This document shows positions 8,500-16,927 of a stretch of DNA of 64,000 nt, piece by piece. Within the stretch, counting starts at the first letter, position 1. The number at the start of each line of letters is the position of its first letter. Below the pieces are notes generated by a model that was given only the letters and a program-made list of their open reading frames with translations, made no database searches and was not told the origin of the DNA. The DNA comes from an uncultured Oscillospiraceae bacterium. Lineage in GTDB: Bacteria > Bacillota > Clostridia > Oscillospirales > Oscillospiraceae. Location of the stretch: contig CAJUQN010000004.1 in NCBI GenBank assembly GCA_910588625.1, forward strand, positions 26,187-90,186, written 5' to 3'. The position numbers were made by a program, and so were the translations under genes.

Positions 8500-8777
8500 T
8501 TTTTGTATTTTCGGAACAGAAAGCCCTCTGTCCCTAGGGACAGAGGGCGAAAATTCGCGGTACCACCTCTGTTTTGCCGCTCCCTCACGAAAGCAACCTC
8601 AAGGAGTCCCCAGCAGGACCCCGGCGCTGTACCGGGCGCACCCGTCCAGCCCTACTGGGGAAGCTCCCGTTCAGGCGGCTGCTCCGAGGGGTATTCGCCA
8701 AGGCTCCTCTCCCCCTTTCACCAAGCGGGGGCTCTCTGGACAGGAAACCGATGGTTACTGGTCCTCATCTACGCATT
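8500..8777 (-). promoter_or_regulatory. T-box riboswitch, tyrosine-specific, upstream of tyrS
   Basis: The minus-strand leader contains the T-box sequence AGAGGTGGTACCGCG (8556-8570) just before a terminator hairpin (8523-8548). Upstream is the stem I feature GGTGAAA, and GAATACC places a TAC codon (8691-8693) where the specifier should be. TAC is a tyrosine codon, in agreement with the downstream tyrS. Uncharged tRNA-Tyr should stabilise the antiterminator and allow read-through. Confidence 0.9.
8523..8548 (-). terminator. T-box-controlled terminator before tyrS
   Basis: Perfect 13-bp inverted repeat centred on CCCTAGGG, followed on the minus strand by TTTCTGTT. Part of it can pair with the T-box region as the alternative antiterminator. 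Confidence 0.8.
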
Positions 8778-8783
8778 GAACGA

Positions 8784-8812
8784 ATGATATCACAAGAAGC
8801 CGGTGTTGTCAA
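8784..8812 (-). promoter_or_regulatory. SigmaA-type promoter of tyrS
   Basis: Minus-strand -35 TTGACA (8807-8812), 17-bp spacer, -10 TATCAT (8784-8789). It starts the T-box leader and lies just after the last gene of the recN cluster, separating the two transcription units. Confidence 0.8.
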
Positions 8813-8819
8813 ACCCTTT

Positions 8820-9611
8820 TTAGCCGGGCAGCAGACCAAAATGCCGCAGGGCCTTGGAAACGCCGCCGTTCTCCACAGTGTCCGTGACATAGTCAGCCAT
8901 CGCCTTCACCTGCTCCTCGCCGTTGCCCATGGCCACGCTAAGCCCGACCTCCGCCATCATGCTCATGTCGTTCTCACCATCGCCAAAGGCCATGATCTCT
9001 TCCCTGGCAAAGCCGTACCGCTCCATGGTCATTCGCACGCCTACGCCCTTTCCTCCGTCCCGGGGCATGATGTCCATGCCCTTCGGGTGCCAGCGGGTGT
9101 GGATGCAGCCCGGCATGACGTCTAAAAACAGCCCCTCTTCCCCCGGTGTGGCGAATGGAACGAACTGGTACACCTTTCCCTCCAGCATCCGCTCCAGGGG
9201 GCACAACGGGTAAAGCTCTGTATGTAGAAATTCGTAAATCTCCCGCACCCGATCATTGATCTGGGTGAGCCAGCTCTCCCCATTGCCCTCCAGCAGAACC
9301 GGGATCTCCGGATGGTTCAGCAACACCTGATAGGCCCCCCGCATATCCTCCAAATCAATGGGCCGGTCCCGATAAGGGATGCCATCCCTGCCACAGCAGA
9401 ACTGGCCATTGATGGTCACATAGCCGTCAAACTCCGCGCCTCGGAGCATCCCGGTATTCTCCAGGTCCTGTAATGCCCGGCCTGAACAGATGAACGCCTT
9501 GACCCCCCGCCCCCGCAAAGCGGACAGGTCGGCCATTAACTGATCCGACAAAAATTTTTGCCGAAAGGACACCAGTGTCCCATCAATATCAAAAAATACC
9601 GCCTTTATCAT
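8820..9611 (-). CDS. Cof-type HAD-superfamily phosphatase
   Basis: The 263-residue protein has all HAD motifs of the Cof/YwpJ type: FFDIDGTLVSF at the N-terminus (nucleophile and acid/base aspartates), FICSGR as motif II, a lysine in DGGKGVGVRMTM, and the metal-binding FGDGENDMSMM. A C2-type cap lies between motifs II and III. These enzymes dephosphorylate sugar phosphates, PLP or flavin nucleotides; the substrate cannot be assigned. Its ATG overlaps the recN stop by one base, so it is the last gene of the nusB-recN transcription unit. Confidence 0.85.
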   Translation of the reverse strand: MIKAVFFDIDGTLVSFRQKFLSDQLMADLSALRGRGVKAFICSGRALQDLENTGMLRGAEFDGYVTINGQFCCGRDGIPYRDRPIDLEDMRGAYQVLLNHPEIPVLLEGNGESWLTQINDRVREIYEFLHTELYPLCPLERMLEGKVYQFVPFATPGEEGLFLDVMPGCIHTRWHPKGMDIMPRDGGKGVGVRMTMERYGFAREEIMAFGDGENDMSMMAEVGLSVAMGNGEEQVKAMADYVTDTVENGGVSKALRHFGLLPG

Positions 9612-11308
9612 TACTTTGCCTTCGCTCCCGCTTTATATTGTTCCGCCGTAGACAACAGCTCCTCGGCTCCCTCCAGCATAACCGCCGTGGTCTGGCCGCC
9701 GCTGAGCCGGGCCAGCTCCTCCCGGCGCTGGGGACGCTCCAAGCGCTCTACCTTGGTGAAGGTGCGGCCCTCGGCTTCTCCCTTCTCCACGGAGAAGTGG
9801 ACCTCACCCATGGCGGCAATCTGGGGCAAATGGGTCACACACAGCACCTGCCGCCCTTTGGACACCTGGAACAGCTTTTGCGCCACCTTCACCGCCGCCC
9901 GACCGGACACGCCGGTGTCCACCTCGTCAAAGATGAGGGTGCTCACCTGCTCCGTCTCTGCCAGCACATTTTTCAGCGCCAGCATGATGCGGGACAGCTC
10001 GCCGCCGGAGGCAATTTTGTTGATGGGCTTCAGCGCCTCGCCCACGTTGGCGGACATGAGGAAGCGCACCGTATCCATTCCGGTGTTGTCCATGCCGTCG
10101 GGGGCATCCTTGGGGGCAAACTCCACCTGGAACTGCACCTTGGGCATATCCAGCTGCTTCAGCTCAGACTGGATGCGCTTGGCCAGCTCTTCCGCCGCCT
10201 TGTGCCGCTGGGCAGACAGCTTTTCCCCCAGCTTCACCGCCTTTTCCAGCGCCTTCTCTAGTAACTTGTCCAGTTTTGCCATACGGTCTTCGGAAAACTG
10301 GATCGCGTCCATCTCCTGGTGGCACTTGTCCAGATAGGCCAGCATCTCCTGAACGGTGCCGCCGTATTTTTTCTTCAAGCGGTACAGCAAATCCAACCGC
10401 TCCTCGATCTCATCCAGCTCTCCGGGGTAGAAGTCCAGCGTCCCCCGCAGATCCCGGACCAGCTCCGCCAGGTCGTCCGCGTCGCAGCGCAGCTGCTCCG
10501 CCTTATCCGCCAGCTCCTTAAGGTCAGCGCTATACCGCCCCCCCTGGGTCAGGCGATTTCCCGCCTCCATAATGAGGGATACGGCCCCCTCGCTATCCTC
10601 CCCGCCGGTAAGGGCCTGCCATGCCCCATCCACTGCATCGGTGAGCCGTTCGGCATTGCGCAGCACTTCCCGCCGCTGGGAGAGCTCTTCGTCCTCACCC
10701 TCCCGTAGCTCGGCCCGCTCCAGTTCCTCAATCTGATAGGTCAATGTATCCATCCGCCGGGCCTTCTCGCCGTCATCCATCTGGAGCTGGTCCCGCTCCC
10801 GGCGCAGGTCCCGAACCTCGGCATAGGCCAGACAGAACGCCTCCAGCTCCTTTTCCGTCCTGCCAAAGCTGTCCAGATAGCCCAGGTGGCACTCCTCGTC
10901 CAAAAGCTGCTGACCGTCGTGCTGCCCGTGGACATTCACCAGCTGCTGGCCAAGCTCCCGCAGCTGTGTAACCAGCACAGGCCGACCGTTCACCCGGCAG
11001 ATATTCTTGCCATCCCCCTGGATGGCGCGCTCAATGAGCAGCTCCCCGTTCTCGTCGGGGCCGACACCCTGCCCCTCGAACCAAACCAGCTTGGGCAGAT
11101 CCCGGAACAGCGCTGACACACGGGCGGACTTGGCGCCCGTGCGGATCAGATCCCGGCTGGTGCGCTCCCCCATGATGGCTCCGATGGAGTCGATAACGAT
11201 GGATTTGCCCGCGCCGGTCTCGCCAGTGAGGACATTGAACCCTTTATCAAAGGTGATGTCCGCTTCGGAGATCACCGCAATGTTCTCGATGTGCAGTAAG
11301 CTGAGCAC
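9611..11308 (-). CDS. recN: DNA repair protein RecN
   Basis: SMC-like ATPase that acts early in double-strand break repair. The 565-residue protein starts LHIENIAVISEADITF and has Walker A GETGAGKS near residue 30. A long charged coiled-coil region follows, and the C-terminal ABC signature ASGGELSRIMLALK, Walker B TLIFDEVDTGVSG and the H-loop VTHLPQIAA close the ATPase head. The start is GTG 11308, four bases after the argR stop, with a GGTGAGGG sequence upstream. recN beside argR is a common arrangement in Firmicutes. Confidence 0.96.
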   Translation of the reverse strand: MLSLLHIENIAVISEADITFDKGFNVLTGETGAGKSIVIDSIGAIMGERTSRDLIRTGAKSARVSALFRDLPKLVWFEGQGVGPDENGELLIERAIQGDGKNICRVNGRPVLVTQLRELGQQLVNVHGQHDGQQLLDEECHLGYLDSFGRTEKELEAFCLAYAEVRDLRRERDQLQMDDGEKARRMDTLTYQIEELERAELREGEDEELSQRREVLRNAERLTDAVDGAWQALTGGEDSEGAVSLIMEAGNRLTQGGRYSADLKELADKAEQLRCDADDLAELVRDLRGTLDFYPGELDEIEERLDLLYRLKKKYGGTVQEMLAYLDKCHQEMDAIQFSEDRMAKLDKLLEKALEKAVKLGEKLSAQRHKAAEELAKRIQSELKQLDMPKVQFQVEFAPKDAPDGMDNTGMDTVRFLMSANVGEALKPINKIASGGELSRIMLALKNVLAETEQVSTLIFDEVDTGVSGRAAVKVAQKLFQVSKGRQVLCVTHLPQIAAMGEVHFSVEKGEAEGRTFTKVERLERPQRREELARLSGGQTTAVMLEGAEELLSTAEQYKAGAKAK

Positions 11309-11314
11309 GTTCCC

Positions 11315-11773
11315 TCACCCCTCCAGCATGGATTCGATCTCCCGGCACAGCCCCTCCGCCACCTGGTTGGTGCGCATGATGAGGATGACGGTGTCGTCCC
11401 CCGCCAGGGAGCCCACCAAACCCTCCAGCTCCATGCCGTCCAAGGCGGCCCCGGCGGCGGGGGCCAGGCCGGGCATGGTTTTGACCACCGCAATGTTCTG
11501 GGCCACGTCGCAGGAGGTGACCCCCTCCTTGAAAATATTCTGGAGCCGCCCCGCCACAGCCCGCCTGGGCGGACGGACGGCGGACACCACATAGTGGTAG
11601 CTGCCCCCCTCCCCCGGCTGCTTCACCAGGTTCAACTCCTTGATGTCCCGGGAAATGGTGGCCTGAGTGGCCCGGATGCCGCACTGGCGCAGCTGGTCCA
11701 GCATCTGCTCCTGGGTCTCAATATCGTGCTCGTTGATAATCCGCAGAATCTCCGCCTGACGCTTGGCCTTCAA
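11315..11773 (-). CDS. argR: Arginine repressor
   Basis: ArgR (152 aa) has an N-terminal winged helix (ILRIINEHDIETQEQMLDQL, then ATQATISRDIKELNLVK) that binds ARG boxes. The C-terminal hexamerisation domain binds arginine; its core LAGDDTVILIMR is visible. The start is probably the TTG at 11773, since no ATG precedes the conserved KAKRQAEILRII segment and AAAGGCGTGA lies upstream. No arginine genes are in this window, so its targets are elsewhere. It is embedded between nadK and recN. Confidence 0.94.
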   Translation of the reverse strand: MKAKRQAEILRIINEHDIETQEQMLDQLRQCGIRATQATISRDIKELNLVKQPGEGGSYHYVVSAVRPPRRAVAGRLQNIFKEGVTSCDVAQNIAVVKTMPGLAPAAGAALDGMELEGLVGSLAGDDTVILIMRTNQVAEGLCREIESMLEG

Positions 11774-11779
11774 CTGTCT

Positions 11780-12646
11780 TCACGCCTTTCCAAGTTTCTG
11801 ATTAATGCGCTCGTAAAAGCTCCGCCCAGTGAGCTTCACCATTTGTGTGGTCTGCCGGGACCTGCGGCACTCCACCCAGTCCCCCGGCTGCACCCGGAAA
11901 GCCCGGCCTCCATCAACAGATAGATAGGCGGTTTTTTTGCTCCCCGGCGCTAACCTCACCCCAACCGACCTGGCCGCGTCCAGCACAAAGGGCTTGGCAT
12001 GGAGGGAGTGGGCACAGATAGGCGCTATAATAATATTAGTTGCTGTGGGCTCCACAATGGGCCCCCCTGCCGCCATGGAGTAGGCGGTGGAACCGGTAGG
12101 CGTGGATACCACCAATCCGTCCCCGGAGAAGGAGGAAATGGTCACCCGGTCGCCAGTCACCTCCAGATCGAGGACCCGGGCCACCGCACCCTTGGTGAGT
12201 ACCGCGTCGTTCAGGGCCTGCTGGTCAAACACCCGTCGGCCCTCCCGGCGGACGGACACGTCCAACATCATCCGTCGTTCGATGCCGAATTTCCCACCGG
12301 CCAGCCGGGCCAGCAGAGACAGCTCCCCATGCTCCAGCTCGGCCATAAAGCCGATGCTGCCCAGGTTCACCCCCAGGATGGGGATGTTCCGGGCGTTGGC
12401 CTCGTGGGCGGCGTGGAGAATGGTACCGTCCCCACCGAAACACACCAGCACATTGGCGTCCGACATCTCCTCCTCCAGCTGACTCAGGACCACTCCGACG
12501 GGCAAGTCCAGCCTGCTGCCCTGGTCCACCTCAAAGGGTAAGCAGATGGCGGTCTGGGCCCCGGCATTCTCCAGGATGCGTTGGGCGGTCTGAGCTGCCC
12601 GCAGCCCCCGGTCCCGGTAGGGGTTGGGACTTAATACAACTTTCAT
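11780..12646 (-). CDS. nadK: NAD kinase
   Basis: Phosphorylates NAD to NADP. The 288-residue protein contains the signature CFGGDGTILHAAHEA (catalytic aspartate in GGDGT), LGVNLGSIGFMAEL, NDAVLTKG, and the glycine-rich DGLVVSTPTGSTAYSMAAGG. The C-terminus diverges (GRSFYERINQKLGKA) as usual. It lies eight bases after tlyA and seven before argR, in the conserved dxs-tlyA-nadK-argR-recN order of Clostridia. Confidence 0.95.
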   Translation of the reverse strand: MKVVLSPNPYRDRGLRAAQTAQRILENAGAQTAICLPFEVDQGSRLDLPVGVVLSQLEEEMSDANVLVCFGGDGTILHAAHEANARNIPILGVNLGSIGFMAELEHGELSLLARLAGGKFGIERRMMLDVSVRREGRRVFDQQALNDAVLTKGAVARVLDLEVTGDRVTISSFSGDGLVVSTPTGSTAYSMAAGGPIVEPTATNIIIAPICAHSLHAKPFVLDAARSVGVRLAPGSKKTAYLSVDGGRAFRVQPGDWVECRRSRQTTQMVKLTGRSFYERINQKLGKA

Positions 12647-12653
12647 GCTCCCC

Positions 12654-13451
12654 TCACCCTTTCAATGCCTGGTGGGAGCGTTCCACCAGCTCCTTCAAAT
12701 CGGCGGAGAGTTCCTCCCCTGCGCCGATTTTCAAATAGCCCAGGTATTCAATATTTCCCTCCGGCCCTCGGATGGGGGAAAAGTTCAGGCCACAAACAGA
12801 AAAATCCGCCTTTTGGGCATGAATCAAAAAGTGCTCCAAAACCTCTACATGCACTGCCGGGTCCCGGACCACGCCCTTTTTGCCCACCTTGTCCTTTCCC
12901 GCCTCGAACTGGGGCTTCACCAGAGCGGCGATCTGACCCTCCGCAGCCATCAGCGGCCGCAGCGCCGGCAGGATCAGCCCCAACGAGATGAAGGACACGT
13001 CAATGGATACGAAGTCCAGCGGCTCGGAAATCTGCTGCGTGGTCAAATACCGGGCGTTGGTGCGCTCCAGACATACCACCCGCGGGTCGTTACGGATGGA
13101 CCAAGCCAGCTGACCGTAGCCCACATCCACAGCATACACCTTTTTTGCGCCGTTTTGCAGCATACAGTCGGTAAAACCGCCAGTGGATGCCCCAATATCG
13201 GCGGCAATCTTATCCGTCAGGGTGATGGGAAAGCACTGCATGGCCTTTTCCAGCTTCAGCCCGCCCCGGCTGACATAGCGCAGACCCCCCCGGACCTCCA
13301 AAGGCGCGTCCTCCTCCAGGGTCAGCCCTGCCTTGTCACAGCGCCGCTCTCCAGAGTACACCTGCCCCGCCATGACGACAGCCTGAGCCTTCTGGCGGGT
13401 CTCTGCCAGCCCCCGCTCCACCAGGAGCAGGTCTACACGCTTTTTAGCCAC
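12654..13451 (-). CDS. TlyA-family rRNA methyltransferase
   Basis: The 265-residue protein has an N-terminal S4 RNA-binding domain (KKRVDLLLVERGLAETRQKA) and a FtsJ-like Rossmann methyltransferase domain. The SAM-binding motif is DIGASTGGFTDCMLQNGAKK, and DFVSIDVSFISLGLILPAL forms the catalytic core. TlyA enzymes methylate the 2'-O of cytidines in 16S and 23S rRNA in mycobacteria; short clostridial members are annotated as hemolysin A-like but are most likely methyltransferases. The start is GTG 13451, preceded by AGGAGGT inside dxs; the genes overlap by eight bases. Confidence 0.9.
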   Translation of the reverse strand: MAKKRVDLLLVERGLAETRQKAQAVVMAGQVYSGERRCDKAGLTLEEDAPLEVRGGLRYVSRGGLKLEKAMQCFPITLTDKIAADIGASTGGFTDCMLQNGAKKVYAVDVGYGQLAWSIRNDPRVVCLERTNARYLTTQQISEPLDFVSIDVSFISLGLILPALRPLMAAEGQIAALVKPQFEAGKDKVGKKGVVRDPAVHVEVLEHFLIHAQKADFSVCGLNFSPIRGPEGNIEYLGYLKIGAGEELSADLKELVERSHQALKG

Positions 13452-15279
13452 GGCCCAGCACCTCCTCTACCCGGTGGGCAATGGACGCGCCGTCGATGCC
13501 GCACAGCTGGCGCAGCTCTGCCACGGTACCGTGCTGGACGAAGCGGTTCCCTAGGTTCACCAGAGCTAACTTGACGCCGGTTGCGTTCCGTATGCTGAAC
13601 TCAGCGGCGATGCGCCGGCCCACACAGCCTGCGTCCACGCACTCCTCCGCCACCACCAGACGCCCGGTCTTTTGAACACAGGAGGCCACCGTATCTATAT
13701 CCAGAGGAGCAACGCTGTTCAGCTTTACCAACTGGACAGACACTCCTTTTTCCTCCAACAGCTTCGCCGCTGCCAGGGCCTCATTTACCATCGTTCCATA
13801 GGCGGCAATCGTTACATCGGCGCCGGGACGAATTACACTGGCTCCCTCGACGCCGCACAGGGCCTTGAACTCTCCCTCCCCGCCCTTGGGATAGCGCACC
13901 GCCACTGGACCGCGCGCCTTTTCTACGGCGTAGCGGAGCATGGCCCGCAGCTCTTCAAAGCTGGCAGGGCAATAAATTTTCATCCCAGGCACCGAGCTGA
14001 GATAATTTACATCAAATACACCGTGGTGCGTCTCACCGTCTTCGCCAGACAATCCCGCCCGGTCCACACACAGCACCACGTGCAGCCCCTGGATGGCCAC
14101 GTCATGGATCAGCATATCATAAGCCCTTTGCAGGAAGGTAGAGTAAATCGCCGCCACCGGAACGACGCGCTGCTTTGCCATCCCCGCGGCCATAGCCACG
14201 GCGTGGCCCTCAGCAATGCCCACGTCAAAAAAGCGGTTGGGATACTCCTGAGCAAACTCCACCAATCCCGTACCGTCCGGCATAGCGGCGGTGATGGCGG
14301 CGATATCGTTCCGTTCCCGTGCCAGTTGGCGCAAGGTGTCCCCAAACACAGAGGAAAAGCTCTCGCCACCGTGATTCAAGGGTTCACCAGTCTCCTTATC
14401 GAATGGCCCCACGCCGTGGAAGCGGTCCGGCTCCTTTTCCGCAGGGACATACCCCCGCCCCTTAATAGTCTTGATGTGGAGCAAAACGGGACAATTCAGT
14501 TCTTTCGCATACCGCAGCAGCCGGGTGAGGTAATTCACATCATGGCCGTCCACCGGGCCAAGATATGTAAACCCCATATCCTCAAACATACTGCAATGGA
14601 GCACTGCGTCCTTCACCGCCTGCTTGGTTCTGTGGGTAAGGCGATACAGTCCGCGACCCATGGCGGTCATGCTAGTGACCCTGCGATACACCTTCTTGAA
14701 TTGCAGATACTGTGGCTTCAACCGCTGTTGGGCCAGGTGGCGGGCCACGCCACCCACGTTTTTGGTGATGGACATCCCATTGTCATTGAGAATGACGATC
14801 AGCTGCTCTCCACTCTGTCCCGCGTCGGACAGGCCCTCATAGGCCAGCCCGCCTGTCATGGCTCCGTCGCCCAGCATGGCAAGGACGCTGTAACCCTCCC
14901 CGCTTATGGTCCGGGCCCGGGCCATGCCCAGAGCTACCGACACCGCATTGGAGGCGTGTCCAGCAATAAAAGCGTCCGCCCGGTGCTCCCGGGGCTTGGG
15001 AAAGCCAGATAAACCGCCCAGCTTGCGCAGGGTGTCCATCTGTCCGCCCCGCTGGGTCAAAATTTTGTGAGCATAGCACTGATGGCCTACGTCGAACACC
15101 AGCCGGTCACTCTCCAAGTCAAACACCCGGTGGACGGCCACCGTAGCCTCCACCACACCCAGGCTGGAGGCCAGATGCCCCCCGGTCCTGGATACACTGT
15201 CGATGATCTGCTCCCGCAGCTGGTCACACAGCAACTTTGCCTGGAGGTCGGTGAGGGTATTCAGCTGCTCCGGGCCCAT
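13444..15279 (-). CDS. dxs: 1-deoxy-D-xylulose-5-phosphate synthase
   Basis: First enzyme of the MEP isoprenoid pathway, condensing pyruvate and glyceraldehyde 3-phosphate with thiamine diphosphate. The 611-residue protein shows DSVSRTGGHLASSLG, VFDVGHQCYAHKILT, and the ThDP/Mg motif GDGAMTGGLAYEGLSDAG...NDN. The transketolase pyrimidine-binding domain (FFDVGIAEGHAVAMAAGMA) and C-terminal domain are also present. Its neighbour ispA uses the downstream C5 units, so the cluster joins early and late isoprenoid steps. Start ATG 15279 has GGAAGGAAG upstream. Confidence 0.96.
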   Translation of the reverse strand: MGPEQLNTLTDLQAKLLCDQLREQIIDSVSRTGGHLASSLGVVEATVAVHRVFDLESDRLVFDVGHQCYAHKILTQRGGQMDTLRKLGGLSGFPKPREHRADAFIAGHASNAVSVALGMARARTISGEGYSVLAMLGDGAMTGGLAYEGLSDAGQSGEQLIVILNDNGMSITKNVGGVARHLAQQRLKPQYLQFKKVYRRVTSMTAMGRGLYRLTHRTKQAVKDAVLHCSMFEDMGFTYLGPVDGHDVNYLTRLLRYAKELNCPVLLHIKTIKGRGYVPAEKEPDRFHGVGPFDKETGEPLNHGGESFSSVFGDTLRQLARERNDIAAITAAMPDGTGLVEFAQEYPNRFFDVGIAEGHAVAMAAGMAKQRVVPVAAIYSTFLQRAYDMLIHDVAIQGLHVVLCVDRAGLSGEDGETHHGVFDVNYLSSVPGMKIYCPASFEELRAMLRYAVEKARGPVAVRYPKGGEGEFKALCGVEGASVIRPGADVTIAAYGTMVNEALAAAKLLEEKGVSVQLVKLNSVAPLDIDTVASCVQKTGRLVVAEECVDAGCVGRRIAAEFSIRNATGVKLALVNLGNRFVQHGTVAELRQLCGIDGASIAHRVEEVLGRG

Positions 15280-15312
15280 GGCCGCACTTCCTTCCTATTT
15301 ATCTGGTACGGC

Positions 15313-15753
15313 TCAGAATCCGTATGCAATGAAGCTGCCCAACAGCCCAACTCCGATGCCCAACACAGCCCCCACCGCCACCTGAAGGGGGGTGTGGCCG
15401 ATAAGCTCCTTCAGCTCCGCCTCAAATTCCTCTGGCCGGAGCTCCTCCCAGTTGCGCATGATATAGTTGAGCACCTTGGCCTGCTCACCTGTCTCCCGGC
15501 GGACATGGGCGGCGTCATACATGACGATAAAAGCCAGCACCGCTGAAACCGCGAACATCGGAGAATCAAAGCCGGAGCATACGCCGCAGGAAACCGCTGT
15601 GGCGCACACCAGCGCCGAATGAGAGCTTGGCATACCGCCTCCGGTGGTGAGATAGGTGATGTCGAATTTCCGATAGACGGCAACGGAAATCAACAGCTTT
15701 AACACCTGAGCCGTGGCCCAGGCGCATATGGCGATCAATAAAACCGGACACAT
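15313..15753 (-). CDS. Divergent PAP2 family membrane protein (YuiD-like)
   Basis: The 146-residue protein has three to four hydrophobic segments: at the N-terminus (PVLLIAICAWATAQVLKLLI), in the middle (FAVSAVLAFIVMYDAAHVRR) and at the C-terminus (VAVGAVLGIGVGLLGSFIAY). The motif TTGGGMPSSHSALVCA is the divergent PAP2 signature (DUF212). Members are thought to act on lipid phosphates; placement between dxs and ispA makes a prenyl-phosphate substrate plausible but unproven. ATG 15753 is preferred over the adjacent GTG because AGGAGA lies eight bases upstream. Confidence 0.82.
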   Translation of the reverse strand: MCPVLLIAICAWATAQVLKLLISVAVYRKFDITYLTTGGGMPSSHSALVCATAVSCGVCSGFDSPMFAVSAVLAFIVMYDAAHVRRETGEQAKVLNYIMRNWEELRPEEFEAELKELIGHTPLQVAVGAVLGIGVGLLGSFIAYGF

Positions 15754-15810
15754 CACACATCTCTCCTCAGTAGTTTCAAACGGGCCCGCGCGCCTTTGCG
15801 CCGTCCCGTC

Positions 15811-16704
15811 TCAGTGTTTGCGTTCCGCCAGCCAGTCGGCCAGTCCGCACAGGAATTCCGGACGCTCAAAGGCCTCCCGGACGCTCCGCTTCGCCTGTTC
15901 CGTCAGCTGCTCCACCAGCTCCCGGCATCCGTCCAGGCCATACTCGGCCGCATAGGTATTCTTTCCGTTCTCCGCATCGGAGCCGATGGGCTTGCCCAGT
16001 TCCTCCTCGGTGGACTCCACGTCCAGCATATCGTCCCGGATCTGGAACGCTATCCCCAAATGGCTAGCATAACGCTCCGCCGCTTCCCACTGACGGGGAG
16101 AGGGCTCCACCGGGGAAGCCGTCAGCCCCAGCAGGCAGGCCGCCTCCAGCAAAGCCCCGGTTTTCCACCCGTCAATCTGGGACAAGCCGTATCCATCCGG
16201 CGGCTCCCTGCCCTCCCACTTGATATCCAGGTACTGCCCGGCACACATCCCGTTTTGGCCCGCCGCGCGGGCCAAAACTGCGCAGGCTTTGCCATTGGCT
16301 ACCGGAGTGGTCCGTCTCGACGCGGCCAAACGCTCAAAAGCAGCGGACTGGAGGGCGTCCCCCGCCAGCAGGGCCAGCCATTCGCCGTACTTTACGTGGC
16401 AGGTGGGCTTTCCCCGGCGCAGGCCGTCGTCATCCATGCAGGGCAGGTCATCGTGGATGAGGGAATAGGTATGCAACATCTCGATGCCGCAGGCGTAGTC
16501 AAGGGCAGGCTCCATCTCTCCGCACAGCGCCTCACAGAATTTCAGCGCCAGAATGGGCCGCACCCGCTTGCCCCCGGCCAAAAGGCTGTACCGCATGGCC
16601 TCCAGCAGCTCCCGGTGGGGACCGTCCATATGGTCCAGAAAGCAGCCCTGCAATTCCTCTTCCACCAGGGCTAAAGCCTCCCGGTACTCTCTGTCAAAGT
16701 CCAT
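15811..16704 (-). CDS. ispA: Short-chain polyprenyl (farnesyl) diphosphate synthase
   Basis: Condenses isopentenyl diphosphate onto allylic diphosphates. The 297-residue protein has the first aspartate-rich motif in LIHDDLPCMDDDGLRRGKPT and the second in AFQIRDDMLDVE, plus GGKRVRPILALK near the N-terminus. The two extra residues between aspartates of the first motif (DDLPCMDDD) are typical of bacterial type II FPP synthases. It overlaps xseB by 11 bases; the xseA-xseB-ispA-dxs order is widespread. Confidence 0.93.
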   Translation of the reverse strand: MDFDREYREALALVEEELQGCFLDHMDGPHRELLEAMRYSLLAGGKRVRPILALKFCEALCGEMEPALDYACGIEMLHTYSLIHDDLPCMDDDGLRRGKPTCHVKYGEWLALLAGDALQSAAFERLAASRRTTPVANGKACAVLARAAGQNGMCAGQYLDIKWEGREPPDGYGLSQIDGWKTGALLEAACLLGLTASPVEPSPRQWEAAERYASHLGIAFQIRDDMLDVESTEEELGKPIGSDAENGKNTYAAEYGLDGCRELVEQLTEQAKRSVREAFERPEFLCGLADWLAERKH

Positions 16705-16927
16705 CGGCGTCCTCCCCCTGGAAGGGAACCTCCTGGTCGTTGGCCAGTAGAAGGTTTACCTTCTGCTCCGCCTTGTCCAGCAGTTCTTCACACTGCCCCG
16801 CCAGCTTGGCCCCCTCCTCAAACAGCTTCAGCGACTGGTCCAAACCGCACTCGCCCTTTTCCAGCTGGGCCACAATAGACGAAAGCCGCTCCATAGACTC
16901 CTCAAAGGACTGTTTTTTCACTGCCAT
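16694..16927 (-). CDS. xseB: Exodeoxyribonuclease VII small subunit
   Basis: The 77-residue protein shows the XseB pattern SFEESMERLSSIVAQLEKGECGLDQSLKLFEEG, a short helical hairpin, followed by CEELLDKAEQKV. Several small subunits bind one XseA and help position the nuclease, which degrades single-stranded DNA. It overlaps xseA by 10 bases and ispA by 11, so stoichiometry is likely set by coupling. Confidence 0.95.
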   Translation of the reverse strand: MAVKKQSFEESMERLSSIVAQLEKGECGLDQSLKLFEEGAKLAGQCEELLDKAEQKVNLLLANDQEVPFQGEDADGL

